Origin: Quercus robur
Lineage: Eukaryota > Streptophyta > Magnoliopsida > Fagales > Fagaceae
Direction: 5' to 3'
DNA length: 64,000 nt
Assembly: GCF_932294415.1 (NCBI RefSeq)
Contig: NC_065541.1
Location: 49,454,290 to 49,518,289 of the forward strand
The translations under genes were made by a program, and so were the position numbers. Of the stretch, positions 22,351-34,369 are shown in pieces (within the stretch, counting starts at the first letter, position 1; every line of letters starts with the position of its first letter). The notes under the pieces were generated by a model. It did not search any database, was not told the DNA's origin, and saw nothing but the letters and a program-made list of their open reading frames with translations.

Positions 22351-23931
22351 AACAACACTGATTTGAAGAGACATCAATCCTCCTTATTATTGACATGATA
22401 TATTGTAGGGTTTGGTGTTAGGTCTACATCTTATAACTGACTCAAAAAAGTTTGTTAACATTTAACAAGCAAAGTTAGTAGTTGACACTAAGTGCTAGCA
22501 GAAGCAATATATTGGAGGTTGTACTTGTATTAAGGCAGATAATAAGTCATATTCTGTCATAAAACTTATAATTTGTATTCGTTAGAGCATCCCCATAAGT
22601 GAATGCAAAGTTTTGCAAAATAGAAAAAGCTCCTCATTTTACACATTTTGACTAAAAAAACACTCACATCAGTGGATGTAAAGTTGTGCATTATGCACAA
22701 GTGCTACAGTAACTGTGCATATATGCACAATTACTGTAACTCTTCAGTAACTGTGCATATATGCACAATTACTGTAACTCTTGCATTTAATATTTTACTA
22801 ATTTTTTCTCTCTCCATCTCACTCTCCTTTTCTCTCAAACCCTCTCACTCTCACCTCACTCTTGCCACCACCAATCACCATAGCTCATGACAAAAGAAGA
22901 AGATGCAACCACCAACCCAGAAACACCCAACCACCACCCCATGGAAAACCAAAATCATACCAAACCTAACTCAAATCAACTCAAACCCACAGAAAAACCC
23001 ATCCCAAACCCGATATTGCTACTTCTAATATCACCTTGCCAATATCGCTGCCAATGTTGCTGTTGCCACCAGATCTACTGCCAATAGGCTGGGTTGGGCT
23101 GGGCTTTGCTTTTGAGAGCAAGCTTAGAGGAAGATGAGAGAGATGATGGATGAGAGAAAATTGAGAGCCACAGATCAACGAGGTGCGATGTTGAAGGCGT
23201 CGATCAAAGCTAGGTTGAATGGGTATTTGGTTGATCAGGCGTTGATCAGCGTCGATCAGAGCTGGGTGTTTGGTTGAATGGGAGGCGTCGATTTTGTTGC
23301 ACACCGGCTGGGTTGAATGGGTATTTGGCTGGGTTGATGATAGAGGCTAGTTGCTTGTTAATGGTGGTCGAGTGGATTGATGATGGAGGCTAGGTAGGTT
23401 AATAATGGTGGCTGGGTGGGTTGTGTTGGGTTTGTGAGAGAGATGATAGTGTAAAAAAATAAATATTTTATTGAATAAATGTGTAGAATAGATAGACTGA
23501 TGTGAGTGTTTTGTAAAAATGAGTGTAAAATAAAAAAAAAAAAATTAGTTTTTTTTGTGCAAAATAGATGGAAAGTTTGCATCCACTGATATGGATGCTC
23601 TTAGGCATGCTTGTCTAGTTCTGTCGTTTGTATATAAAATACCAATTACTCATAACCTCAATCGCATTTATAAGTTCAACATCTCATCTTAGCCCAATGT
23701 TCAAAAGAAAACTTCAATATCTTGTCACCTTTGTTTGATTTATTTATGTACTATATTTGATTGTGGACTCCATCTTCAATCACAGGCCTCAATGGTTTTA
23801 ACAAGACTTACAGAAGTTCTGATTCTTCTTTCGTTTGGAAAATGACACCTCAAAAACCCTATCCTTTCTTTTTTGCCTTTTGCTTTCCTCTTCTTTTTAG
23901 GCTCTGAGAATTGCCTTTGGATAGGATTCTC
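22351..23931 (+). repeat. Duplicated segment, copy 2 (interrupted by a MITE)
   Basis: It matches 17506-18068 in order and orientation on both sides of the insertion 22585-23600. The uninterrupted partner makes it possible to read the insertion site directly. Confidence 0.85.
22585..23600. mobile_element. 1016-bp TIR element with TTA target duplication
   Basis: It starts GAGCATCCCCATAAGTG and ends CACTGATATGGATGCTC, flanked by TTA on both sides (22582-22584 and 23601-23603). The related segment near 17737 shows the single TTA of the empty site. A 3-bp TTA duplication fits PIF/Harbinger-type elements. The inside has a CT-rich block then a GT-rich block, like the elements at 1-987 and 40818-42925. 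A unit of about 38 bp containing TGTGCATATATGCACA is doubled near 22708-22783. The open frames inside (for example 22887-23087) are low-complexity and not considered genes. Confidence 0.85.
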
Positions 23932-24814
23932 TTACTTTTCTAAAAACATAACCCTCATAATGTATCCTTTTTAGTTTTTAACAATCATTTTCTTTCATAT
24001 TTTTACTACATAACAAGTATAAATAAAACCAGCCAAAAAGAAAGAGTCACTCCTATGGCTGCAAAAAAAATAGGAGTATTTGGTACAATTGTTTAAACAA
24101 CAATTTTCAGTGTTTAAACAACAATACTAGAAATCTCTAACCAAACAAACCCTACCTAATCTCAAATATGTTCTGCAAATGCATAAATACCAAAGAGGCT
24201 AGCAGAATATGATCTGGAAACAAAATAAGTAATAATCTTATCAAATCCAGATTTAAATTCACCCATTCTATCATTGGCCTATTGCAAATAAACTTCCCTC
24301 ATTTGCCTCTATTGTCGATTCCTAGAAAAGCAATTCATCCCGAACCACCAACTTAAAATTCACCCCGATTTCAAATAAAACCCAAGAGCAATAACTTCAG
24401 TAGGATTGCAGCCTGAAACACTCTGCATGTAATTTGAACGAAGAAAAATTAATGTTCAAAAGCAACAAAACATTAATGCAATCACAAGTCTGGAAGACCC
24501 TGCATGTATTTGTAAGTTATTACAAATTGACAGTTGATGGCCACATTCCTCACTCACCTCTCTTCCTCTTCCGACTAAGATTGTCTTGACTTAACCACAT
24601 GTTCCATTTGGTGGCAGAATTCATTGCATGCCAAGACTCTTAAAATACAACTTCAACTACCTAACTCTCTTAAATACTACAACAGGTAAAACTTTTAGTA
24701 CATCCCTCAATCTATCAAAGACAACAGAACATACCACTTTTACTCTAACAGACACCTACTATCGACAGCCACATGTATTCATGCGGAATGGGACGAATGG
24801 CCCATAGGAACATG
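23932..24814 (-). other. 3' flank and presumed 3' UTR of the GIF gene
   Basis: AT-rich sequence after the GIF stop. The first few hundred bases past the stop presumably form the 3' UTR. No other gene or clear repeat is seen. Confidence 0.5.
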
Positions 24815-27800
24815 TTACTTTGCTTCTTCTGACCCCTTCAAGTAAGAAGATTCTCCATCACCACTTCCATGCCCAGCAGCTGAGCTTCCCTGGCCATCAG
24901 CACCAGCTGTCCCAACCTCAGAGCCATCTTGTTTGCTTCCTCCACGTATGTCATTTGGGCCTGCAATAGAAGGTGGACCACTGCTGCCACCTCCAAGAAT
25001 GTTTTCAGTATGAATGGGATGCAAACCATTGTTGGCCCCTCCAGCTCTCATCGCCATTTGCCCTTGGATGGCCTGTTGCTGCTGATGTAATTGCTGTTGT
25101 GGATCCTGTATCTGATGTGGATTATTAAATTGTAATGGCATCTTCGGAGGAAAAATACCTTGTTGCTGAGCCATTGCTGCTGCCTGAGGGTGTTGCATAA
25201 AATACCCTCCTTGTTGCAGCGCCGGATGTGGGGTCATCTGCAGTGTTTATATACATGAGCAAGATGTATGCAATATGATAAATCAGTAAAAGAAGAGTAA
25301 TCCCTACAGTCACCTGGGGAGGCATTGTTGGTGCTTGCGGTTGGGCATCAGCAATTGCAGCTAAGTACATCAAATTTTTTTGAAGCTGAGCTTGGTACCT
25401 AAGCCAATGAAATTTCATACATATATCACATGAATATTGCACCCCCACATATTCAGGATGTAGACAAAAATTGCTACATCCTGACTATATTTTGTCAAAA
25501 CTGGGAATAAAGGTCATGCTGAAGACCTCTTCTTTGGCTTCTAATGTTCAGATCCTTAGTCTCAATCCAGAAAGACACACACTTACCATTTTGAGGGGTC
25601 TTGAAGGGGCACGGATTCACATAAGAACTCTTGAATGAAAATTGAAACGGGATATAACTCTAGTTCCTTCTATTTTGATAATAAGCTAAAAAGTATTGCA
25701 TGATTACAAGCAAATCTAAAATCATACTAGATAAAAGTGTAAAAAGCATTAGATCTACAAGCACTCATAAATAAACTTAACCCCTGAGAGGCTTTGGTTG
25801 AGATAACACACGAACAAATGGTGAACTTGTATACTTTTGGAGACTAAGAAAATGGATCTAGATCAGTGGTGGTTGCTTCCACTTGCCCTTTCATGAAAAG
25901 ACCTCTCTACTCCACCACCAAATGAACCCAAAACTACTTTTATTTCATAAATCAAATCCCAATTTCAAGTGAATAAGCAATTAATTTTCAATAGATTTTA
26001 TGATGAGCAAAGAAAAATAATAATGTCCAAAAACACCAAACCTTTTTAGGCTGCCTTGACCAGTTTAAGCGAGTGGCGACAGTGGTGCTGAAAGTACTTT
26101 CCAATTGGTAAAGGTTTGGGGTTGTGAACTTGTGGACTGAGCTTGATGAGGTGGAAGATTGGCAGGTTAATTTGCGTTTGGTGGAGTAGTGGAGGTTATG
26201 CTGTGGCGTTGGATCTGCAAGTGGTGACTAAGTTGAAACCAGTGTTTATGACTTGGCTGAAAGGAAAAAGTGATGACCACCAAGGGCTCAAGTCCAGTAC
26301 ATATTATCTTTCTTCTCAGGACATCATTAATGTGATAACTTTACTATAAACCAGGAAATGCAATTACAAAGTGAAAACACCTGATGCCAACACAACTAAC
26401 CCATGTACAGAAGTGATAATATGATGGCATCATTTACTTTTTGCACTTTTCAAGGAAATAGTTCCTCAACTGTGGCGTGCTTAGTGCACCACCAGTATGA
26501 ACAGTATAGCAATCCCTATTACATCAATGGATTCTAAAATCATAAGTTTGCTATGTGAAGCAGATTCTACTTCTGGTCCCATTGACTGCAGATGAGCATG
26601 ACTGATCCAATAACTAATGAAATCCTTGATGGTAAGTATCTCAGCTTAAGTTTCAATAAATCGGTTGAATGTTCCTCGAGCATAGGAGTAGAGAAGTAAG
26701 ATTAACCATTTCGGAAATCAGGAATCCCAGATACTGATATTTTGTCCAATAAATTAATATTTTTCACAATCCAAAACTGGAATTTAATCTGAAAAATACA
26801 AGGAATCAAAACACTGTAGCGTTCCAAAACACACACACAAAGGGAGAGAGATGTCACTTACTGGGCACATTCAGCAAGTTTTCCAAGGTTTTGATTGTCC
26901 AATATCGCTAAAATCAATTTTTTGTTCTCATCAAGATACTGCACAAATCATAAAAAAGATGCATTAGATAATTTGTTTTTTATAAGTAATGGTATTTTAT
27001 TAAGACAATAGATTACTTCATGCTCATGATGATGAGCACACTGTAACCTAAAAGAAATACAAAATAATTATGCATAATAGTTTAAATGATTCTGTGAAAT
27101 CTAGAAGGGAGTTGTTATTTGTAATACCCCACACATGATACGAATCAAACAGAGTATGAATTAGCAATATTTCTAACTGAGCCTTTGATCTTTCTGCATC
27201 TTAAAATATGTGACTATTTCATTCCTTGCACAATAGCCACATCAAACATAGTGGGACAAACTTTCAAATATCCGATGAGTGCTTCCTGAACCAATACCAC
27301 ACAGAACAAGAGATCAACTACCCTTTTTGGTAACATCAACAAATGATTCACTGTATCCTCGCTACAATGGCACCTGAGAAAAAACTCCCCCCAAGTCACC
27401 AACCAACTAAAGAAAAAACTTGCTTCATGAGATTATCGGAAGTAAGAATCTCCCCCCAACCTATTGTCCAAACAAAGAATGAGACCCTCTTAGAAGCCTT
27501 ACACCAAATACTCTTCCAAGGGAAAGAATTAATCGTTTCACCTCAGATAGCCTCATAATAAGTGCAAACATAAAAGCCACCACTCCCTTTCAATCTCCAT
27601 CTCATCTTATCACACCCCTTCCTCCTAGATATATTTGAGTATAGAAGATCTAGGAAAGAATTAACTGACTCCAATCCTCAATCATGAAAACCTCTATGAA
27701 ATCTCACAGTCTAGATCTTCCATTCCCCATCGAAGTGGCTATCCATGACTGAATGGACTGATGCATTCTGATCAACTAAGCAAGCATACAAATCAAGGTA

Positions 27801-30617
27801 CACTTCTAGAGAATGATTCCCACACCATATATCATGCCAAAACCTTACTCATGTGGCTTCCCTGAGACAAAATACCTAAATTGAAGAAAATTGTTGCATC
27901 CCGCCCTAAAACTCCTCCAAAGGCTACACTCATGAGTCTCTCTAATGGCTTTTGAGGTATAACCACCCCATTCCTCCCCATACTTCATAGTGATCACCCA
28001 TCTCCATAAATACACGACCACATTCCCAAATCGCCATAACTATTTCCCCAATAAGGCTTAATTAAAACTTCCTATCTTCCAAATCCTGAAACCACCTATA
28101 TTAATGGGAGAACAAGCAATGTCTCATGCCACCAAAGAGAACTTAAACTCCTTATCCAGGGCAACCAACAAAAAGTTTCTTTGTAATCTCTCCACATTAA
28201 TTGCCACACTGTTAGGAATAGTAAATAAAGATAGAGACTAAGTTGGAAAACTTGAAAGCGCACTTTTTAACAACATTAGCCTCCCTCCCTTTTACAAACA
28301 TAGCTACTCCCAACCAAACAGTCAATATATATCCATAATAGGATATCCCATGTTGATGCCTTTTTAATAAAGCCATCCTATTGTCAATGTCTTACTAAAT
28401 GACACCCCCTTTTAAGTTTTTTTCGCTAGTTGTTGCCTTTGTCAATGAGCCACTGGACATAGCCGGCAACTTGAAGGGTGTAGGGCACAACACATGACAT
28501 AATATGTCTCAACTGACAACAAGGGAGAGAAAACGCAGACTTCTTGCCAGATCTAGTGACCACAATCATAAATATGGTGGCAAGTCATTGTTTTTCCTCC
28601 CTTGCTGTTAACTACAATGTGCGCTGCCAAAGAAACAGAGATCTAGGGTGGCGATTGTGATGGTGGACGTCATACTAACCTTGCAATATGTGGTCGAGTC
28701 AGATGTGATGAAGGGTGTCTTGAGTGGATTATTTGGGTTACATGTGAATAAACCTGATATCCAACTGCCTTTGATTTTTTTAATACCATCAAACCCATTG
28801 TCAATTGCCCACTTGAAAGAAACCATTTGCGACCACTTGGGCTGACCTAGGTCAATCAAGTTTCTTGGATTGTCCTAGTGCAAATATATGGGTACATTGC
28901 CAATCTTTTTCAATTTGTTGAATTGTCCCAGTGCAAATATATGGGTACATTGCCAATCTTTTTCACGAAGATTGGGTGGAAATCATTTCGAGAAACTTCC
29001 ATTTTCACCAACTAGGTTCCTAAAGAAGCATCTAACCTTTAGAATAATGTATCACAAATTCAATAAGAAAATGTTGGCTTAACTGTAAATTCCAATTATG
29101 ATGGATGTGTGGTCAAATACCTTACTGCATTACTTTAGCAACTAAATTGAAAGATATCCAATCATATGCTTAGATCAGAACTAGAACCCTGAGGCCATGA
29201 GAACTCCCTCAATTGTTTTGGTAGATGATCATATATACTACCCAAGAACCATCTCAATGATACCCTTAGGAGCCTTCAAAAGATCTATCAATGTTGCCAA
29301 TGCAGTCATCTAAGATTTATTAATATAAGTTTCTTCTACCTTCAGCACTAATTGGAAACGTGCACTATCTTTAAACCTCCATAGTAAATCTTCATCTATA
29401 CCATCAAGCTCCATTCTAATAATTTCTAATGAAATTCCTCTTTTCAAGAAAAAGGTGAGAGATATTAAACTGGTTACCTCTCTCTCCATCTCCTCCCTTA
29501 ATTCAATGGCCACACATAATCATAAATCGTGTAGCCTGAAAGGGCACTCAGAATGTCCATGGCAACTTAGTAGGATCCTCAGGAGTCAGGACCTAGCTAA
29601 ACTACTACAAATCTCAGACTAGCAGACTCTTTACAACAATGACCCATTCCAAAGATTCACCTAGCTGGCCATCAAAAGCATTTTAGGGGATGCTGAAATG
29701 TAATAGAATACATATCCAGGTTCAGAAAATGTCTCCCTAGAGTTAAAAGTGCAGTGTTCTCAGAATATATTAGATAAAAGAAAATGTAATCTCTTACAAG
29801 GTAGTTGGAAAATAGGCCACAACCAAACCCAAAGACCAGGGAGAACATGTAATAAGATTTGGTACATGCATCTCTAAATTTTCTTTGAGACTCTCAAGAA
29901 TCATCTCCTTTTCCACATCAACCAAGAAGTAAAGACCATTAACAAGACTTAAATCTTAAGCTCTCAACTTATGTATTGCTCGGTGGGAATTACATAAATA
30001 CATTTCTTTGAGAAGCACTGACTTTCATAACCATCTCATAATCAAATCCTCAAAACTAATAGTAAACTGCCAAATTTTTTCTTATGTGCTGTTCTTTTTA
30101 GGTTATAGATCAATTTGGCAAAAATGTAGTTGAAGAAAAATGAAGGCTTCAGAAATTAAATTCTCTAAAGATCATCAGAAACTCTATCTTAACAGTTTGA
30201 TTCAAACAAGGGGCTCAACCATTGAAAGCAGTAAAATAAGCATGAGTCCATGACACAATCAATTATATCAAAGTTATTTAATCAAAGTTATTTAAAAAAA
30301 ACAATCTCTTTTTGAAATTTATTATATCTATGAACTTATTTACTTGCTAAATTAGGCTCAGCAATAAAACCAAAACCCCATCTCCCCAACTCAAAAAACC
30401 CAACAAACAAATAAACCAATTATTCCAAATAAACCATCAAAACCCATTAATCATTACTATCATACACAAAAACCCCAGAGTCATAAAAAAGTCCCTAAAG
30501 CAAGCAAATAAAAGAGGGAAAGTAAGTAAACGAAAGTACCTTTTGAATCTGCTCAGTGGTGATGTTTGTGGGTGGAAATGAAGGCATCATAGGCATCATC
30601 TGCTGCGGCTGCTGCAT
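24815..30617 (-). CDS. GIF2-like: GRF-interacting factor (GIF/AN3 family, SS18-like), GIF2-like
   Basis: Four coding exons on the minus strand: 30617-30540, 26938-26862, 25398-25314 and 25237-24815, all with GT and AG at the introns, joined in frame to about 220 residues. The SNH/SSXT domain spans residues about 17-75, with NITTEQIQK, YLDENKKLI, LGKLAECAQ and LQKNLMYLAAIADAQP. A Gln/Met-rich then Gly/Ser-rich tail follows (YFMQHPQAA, GGSKQDG near the end). The N-terminus MQQPQQMMPMMPSFPP matches the GIF2/GIF3 branch better than GIF1. In plants these proteins are nuclear co-activators that bind growth-regulating factors (GRFs) through the SNH domain, recruit SWI/SNF remodelling complexes and promote cell division in leaves and flowers. 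Intron 1 is 3.6 kb and contains an L1 relic. The gene looks intact. Confidence 0.95.
27180..28380 (-). pseudogene. L1-type LINE relic (end of reverse transcriptase) in GIF intron 1
   Basis: On the minus strand degenerate frames can be followed in the family order. First comes KGGR, then LLKSALSSFPTYFLSLFTIP and RNFLW (about 28290-28160), the region after the reverse transcriptase core. Then comes MKYGEEWGGYTSK (about 27990), and finally a zinc-binding-like segment with CHCSEDTVNHLL (about 27350). Stops and frameshifts are many, so it is dead. It lies in the same orientation as the host gene within its first intron. Confidence 0.72.
28381..30539 (-). other. Rest of GIF intron 1
   Basis: Non-coding. 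The only structure I see is a 53-bp-period direct duplication at about 28870-28970 (the block TGCAAATATATGGGTACATT occurs twice). The remainder is probably worn repeat sequence, but I cannot assign it. Confidence 0.45.
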
Positions 30618-30683
30618 CTTTATTCTTATATAAATATATATACTTTCTTTTAAAGTTTAAACCTTGAAACCAGCACAGAACAC

Positions 30684-30698
30684 AAACCCTAACCCTAG
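30684..30698 (-). promoter_or_regulatory. Telo-box in the GIF 5' leader
   Basis: On the minus strand this is CTAGGGTTAGGGTTT, i.e. AAACCCTAACCCTAG on the plus strand. Telo-boxes are common in leaders and promoters of plant genes expressed in dividing cells, which agrees with the role of GIF proteins. Function here is inferred from the motif. Confidence 0.55.
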
Positions 30699-30756
30699 TT
30701 CCAACCAAACAAGAAGATCCCAAATCAATTAAAGCCCCAGAATCCAAAAATCAGAG

Positions 30757-30780
30757 CTAGAGAGAGAGAGAGAGAGAGAG
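30757..30780 (-). repeat. (CT)n microsatellite in the GIF 5' leader
   Basis: A CT run on the coding strand about 140 bases upstream of the start codon. CT runs are frequent in plant 5' leaders. A GT dinucleotide follows it on the plus side (GTACC), so a leader intron is possible but not shown. Confidence 0.7.
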
Positions 30781-31012
30781 TACCTTATGAGTGAGTGAAT
30801 GCTTGTAGGGTTTTTGAACTGAGAAAGAGGATTTAGGGAGATCTTCTGGATATGGACGAGGTTTCTGGAATTTAATTATTATTATTTAAGACATATATAT
30901 ATATACACACTATTATATTTTGGTTATTTATTTATAATTCTTTGGTTTTGATTTACGTTTACCAAACAAAGAACAAATACTAGTACGTGTACAAGTAAAT
31001 GTACCTAGAACT

Positions 31013-31175
31013 CTTTTTTTTTTTTTTTTTTTTTAACACAGAATTTCATCTTATGTCGTCCACTTTTTACCGTCAAATTAAGATACTAATCAGTTTTTGG
31101 TGTAAGCAGAAATTGAACCCAAATCTCTTATTTAACTATAAAAAATTTTCTTAATTAAGCTAATTAGATCCCACA
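31013..31175 (-). mobile_element. SINE (tRNA-derived, Au-like)
   Basis: On the minus strand the sequence runs from GGGATCTAATTAGC through a pol III B-box-like GGTTCAATTTC and ACACCAAAAACTGATT to an A-rich tail (the T run 31013-31034 on the plus strand). I recognise this body from plant Au-type SINEs. It is non-coding and needs LINE proteins to move. Confidence 0.72.
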
Positions 31176-31267
31176 AATATACCTAGACCTTGATTTGGCG
31201 TTTTTAGTAGTAAAGAGTGAAGACAAGCTATTCTATTGTTTGTATCTTCTAGGTTGGTCAGTCTTTA

Positions 31268-32000
31268 GGCTTTGTTTGGATGGGTAAAATATAGGGAGGA
31301 TGGAAAATATAAGAGGGAAAATGGGGTGGAAAACTCACTTTTCCACTGTTTGGGAATGAGAGGAAAATAGGGGGAGTGGAAAATTAGGGAGAAAATTTTC
31401 TCCCTGGGCCCACAAATTTTTTCCTCCCAAATTGGGAGGAAAAGCAAGGGGGGAAACCTGCCTTAGTGCAGTTTTACGGTAATGCCCTCTCTTCTTCTTT
31501 TTTTTTTTTTTTCTTTTCACGTGACCTGAAAAGTTCTTCCTTTTTCCTTTTTTTTTTTTTTTTTTTTTTAACGTGAGCTGAAATGTTCTCCTTTTTCTTT
31601 TTTTCACGTGACCTGAACATTTTTTTCTTCAATGTGACCTGAACATTTTTTTTTTTTTTTCAAATGTGACCTGATCTAATTTTTACATTATAATAATAAA
31701 AATAATAATATAAATTTATATATATGATGTGATAAATTTAATATTATGTAATAAGTATAAATAAATTTATTTCTTACATGTTATGCAATAAGGGTATAAT
31801 AGTCAATTTATATAAATTACATTTTTCATCCTTCCCTTTTTCTCTCTAACCAAACAAAAGAGTTTTCCACCCTCCCACTTTTCCACCCCTCCAACCAAAC
31901 ATACAAGAGGGAAAACTAAATATTTTCCATCCTCCCACTTTTCCATCCTTCCACAATTTTCCATCCTCCCATTTTTCCACTCCTCCATCCAAACGGACCC
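31268..32000. mobile_element. 733-bp Tourist-like MITE
   Basis: The ends GGCTTTGTTTGGATGGG and CTCCATCCAAACGGACCC are inverted repeats. TTA flanks both ends (31265-31267 and 32001-32003), which fits PIF/Harbinger. The interior contains many related GGAAAAT/ATTTTCC stretches in both orientations and T runs. No ORF of interest. Confidence 0.83.
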
Positions 32001-32820
32001 TTAATGTCACTTGATTCGGTTTGATGGGCTGGGCTTGCCTGCTTCAGTTCCAAACTTGATTAATTCACTCAATCGTGCGTTTACAGCTTATAGAAGCTTA
32101 TTAAAGTTCAGGCACTTCAGGGTAATACCACCTTTATTATTCATAAAATAAAAAAATAAAATAAAAATAAAAAAACCACATTTATTAGAAGAGAGAAATG
32201 TTAAAAAAGTAAAGAGTTAAAAAGGTAGAAATTAAATAGTTTTTTGATTAAAAAAAAAAAAAAAAATTGATCTCAGGGCTGAGATTATAAGTGCTTTCAA
32301 CCTCAGCCCTTTGATATTGTATTGCATAGTGCAATAGTCTGTTCTAAAGTTCAGTATATTCTCCATCTATTTTTTTCAGTTTATTTTTTGAATAAAACAA
32401 CAAAAATAAGTTATCCAAATAAATAGGATTCTAACTAAGAAAGAGAATACTTTTTTTTTTTTTTTTTTGAGATGAGAATGAGAAGACTGTAGAAATAACT
32501 AAGTTGCTCATAAATCATAAAGAGATCTTTGACCCCAAAAAAAAATTTATCTGACTTGATTTGGAAAAATATTTTACTTATATGCATTTGTTTAATAAAT
32601 AAATCTAAATTCAATCAATTCCAATTTTAAAGTTTGATTCATTCAAATAAGGGAGAGGTTTTACTGTGTTACAAATCTATTTAGAAAAAAGAAAAAGAAA
32701 AAGAAAAGAATAAGTTGTTATGTTTTTTATCTCTATATAGATTATAGATAATAGAACATGTCTTCAATTATTTAAATGATTGCAAATTGAATGCATAAGC
32801 TGACTACTATGGTCTAATAT

Positions 32821-33847
32821 TAGGGGTGTCAATTCGGATTAGCGTGTCGGGTTCGTGTCATGTCGAGGTAGGGTATTCGACTAAATGACTCAACCCTAAC
32901 CCGACCCATTTAATAATCGTGTCATGATCCTTCAACCCTAACCCGACCTATTAATAAGGCAGGTTGACCTGACCCAACCCATTTGACATGCTTAATAAAC
33001 AAATCGTGTTGGGTTAGCACGAATGTAACACAACCTATTTCAACTTTCATAATATTAAATATAATATTCATCTAGAAATAATTTTTTTTTACATCCCAAA
33101 AAGCAGTGCATACACTTCAAGTCTTCAACCCACATTCAAAATAATATATTTCAACAAAAATATAACATTTATTTAGAAATAATTCTTTACACTCCAAAAG
33201 AAGTGCATGTACTTCAACCCAAATTCAAAATCACAAAGTTTAACAAAAATAAAATAACATAGATCAACAAAAATATAATATCCTTAGAACTCGCCAAATG
33301 CTAAGTTTCAATATTGAAAGAATTTGAGCAAACAGTAGACTAATCCTGACTATGACCACGATTATCATCCATAGATTCTTTGTTGATGTCCAAATCCATA
33401 ACATCTTCCACAAGTTCATCCAATTTCATTTATGCAAGTTCTATGCCAAAAAAAAAGTATTAGTAGTTCTAGGGTCTATAAAGTTTCAATTTCCAATTAT
33501 ATCCCTTATAAATTTTTGTAATTACTCACTTTTCTTTTAAAATTTAAAATATATGTCGGATATAAAAGGTATTTGACAAATCTAAAATAAAATAAATATT
33601 TATTTATTATATGAGTTAAACGGGTTGTGTTAAGTGGGTAATTTTGGGTTGACACAAATAAGTTGACATGTCAAACGTGTATATTGCGGGTTACATGGGT
33701 TGGCCCGCTTATAACATGTTTCTTATCATGTCATTTTCGGGTCAACCCATTTATGACCCAAACCCATTAAGGCCCAACCCTAACCCGAAAAAACCCGTGT
33801 CAGGTTCGTGTCATGTTCGCGAGTTGGGTCGAACATTGACACCCCTA
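32821..33847. mobile_element. 1027-bp hAT-type MITE
   Basis: Perfect terminal repeats TAGGGGTGTCAAT and ATTGACACCCCTA, with an exact 8-bp duplication TCTAATAT at 32813-32820 and 33848-33855. The subterminal parts are rich in CCTAACCCGACC and GGGTTCGTGTCATGT motifs in both orientations. No transposase. Confidence 0.93.
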
Positions 33848-34279
33848 TCTAATATTCTAAAAAAAAAAAAAATGCCAAGTGTCTTTCAATGGTATAATCA
33901 ATTCTCCTTTATTAGGAGAATCAAGGTTTAAATATACCTCTCAATTATTGTAACTATTGAAAATTTGAAATATCACCCAAAAAATCTTAAGTAAATAAAA
34001 ATTCTCTTCCATTTATTATAGATTTTAAAAAATTAAAAATAATGCATGTGATGCATTTTAAAAAAAATTATTGATTAGATAAAATTTTAATTTATGATGT
34101 TCGCTCTGTAATGATTGTTTATTATCACCAAGCCAATATATCAAAAGAAAGAAAGAGAGTTTATATAAGTTTACTTTTCTTAGGGCTTACAGTTTGGGTT
34201 TTTTAAATAGCAAACACGTGAAAAGGGAAATAAAAAATGCAATATGACCTTGAATTCAAAATTTGCAGTTTTCAAAGAG
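33848..34279. other. AT-rich spacer
   Basis: No gene, repeat boundary or recognisable motif was found between the hAT MITE and the presumed start of the LINE. Confidence 0.5.
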
Positions 34280-34369
34280 AAAGAAAGAGGTATATTTAGC
34301 ACAAGGGTTGCCGTAAGGTAGACTTCTCTCCGTGCAAGCGGTAGAACAGGTTAGTTTCGTAGGGGAATC

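Noticed and set aside
22887..23087. Pro/His/Asn-rich frame
   Set aside because: It lies inside a MITE, is low in complexity and has no gene signals.
30553..30747. 64-codon minus-strand frame overlapping GIF exon 1
   Set aside because: It is in another frame than the conserved MQQPQQ start and has no homology.
31100..31130. tRNA gene (B-box GGTTCAATTTC)
   Set aside because: No cloverleaf could be drawn; the context is a SINE body with an A tail.
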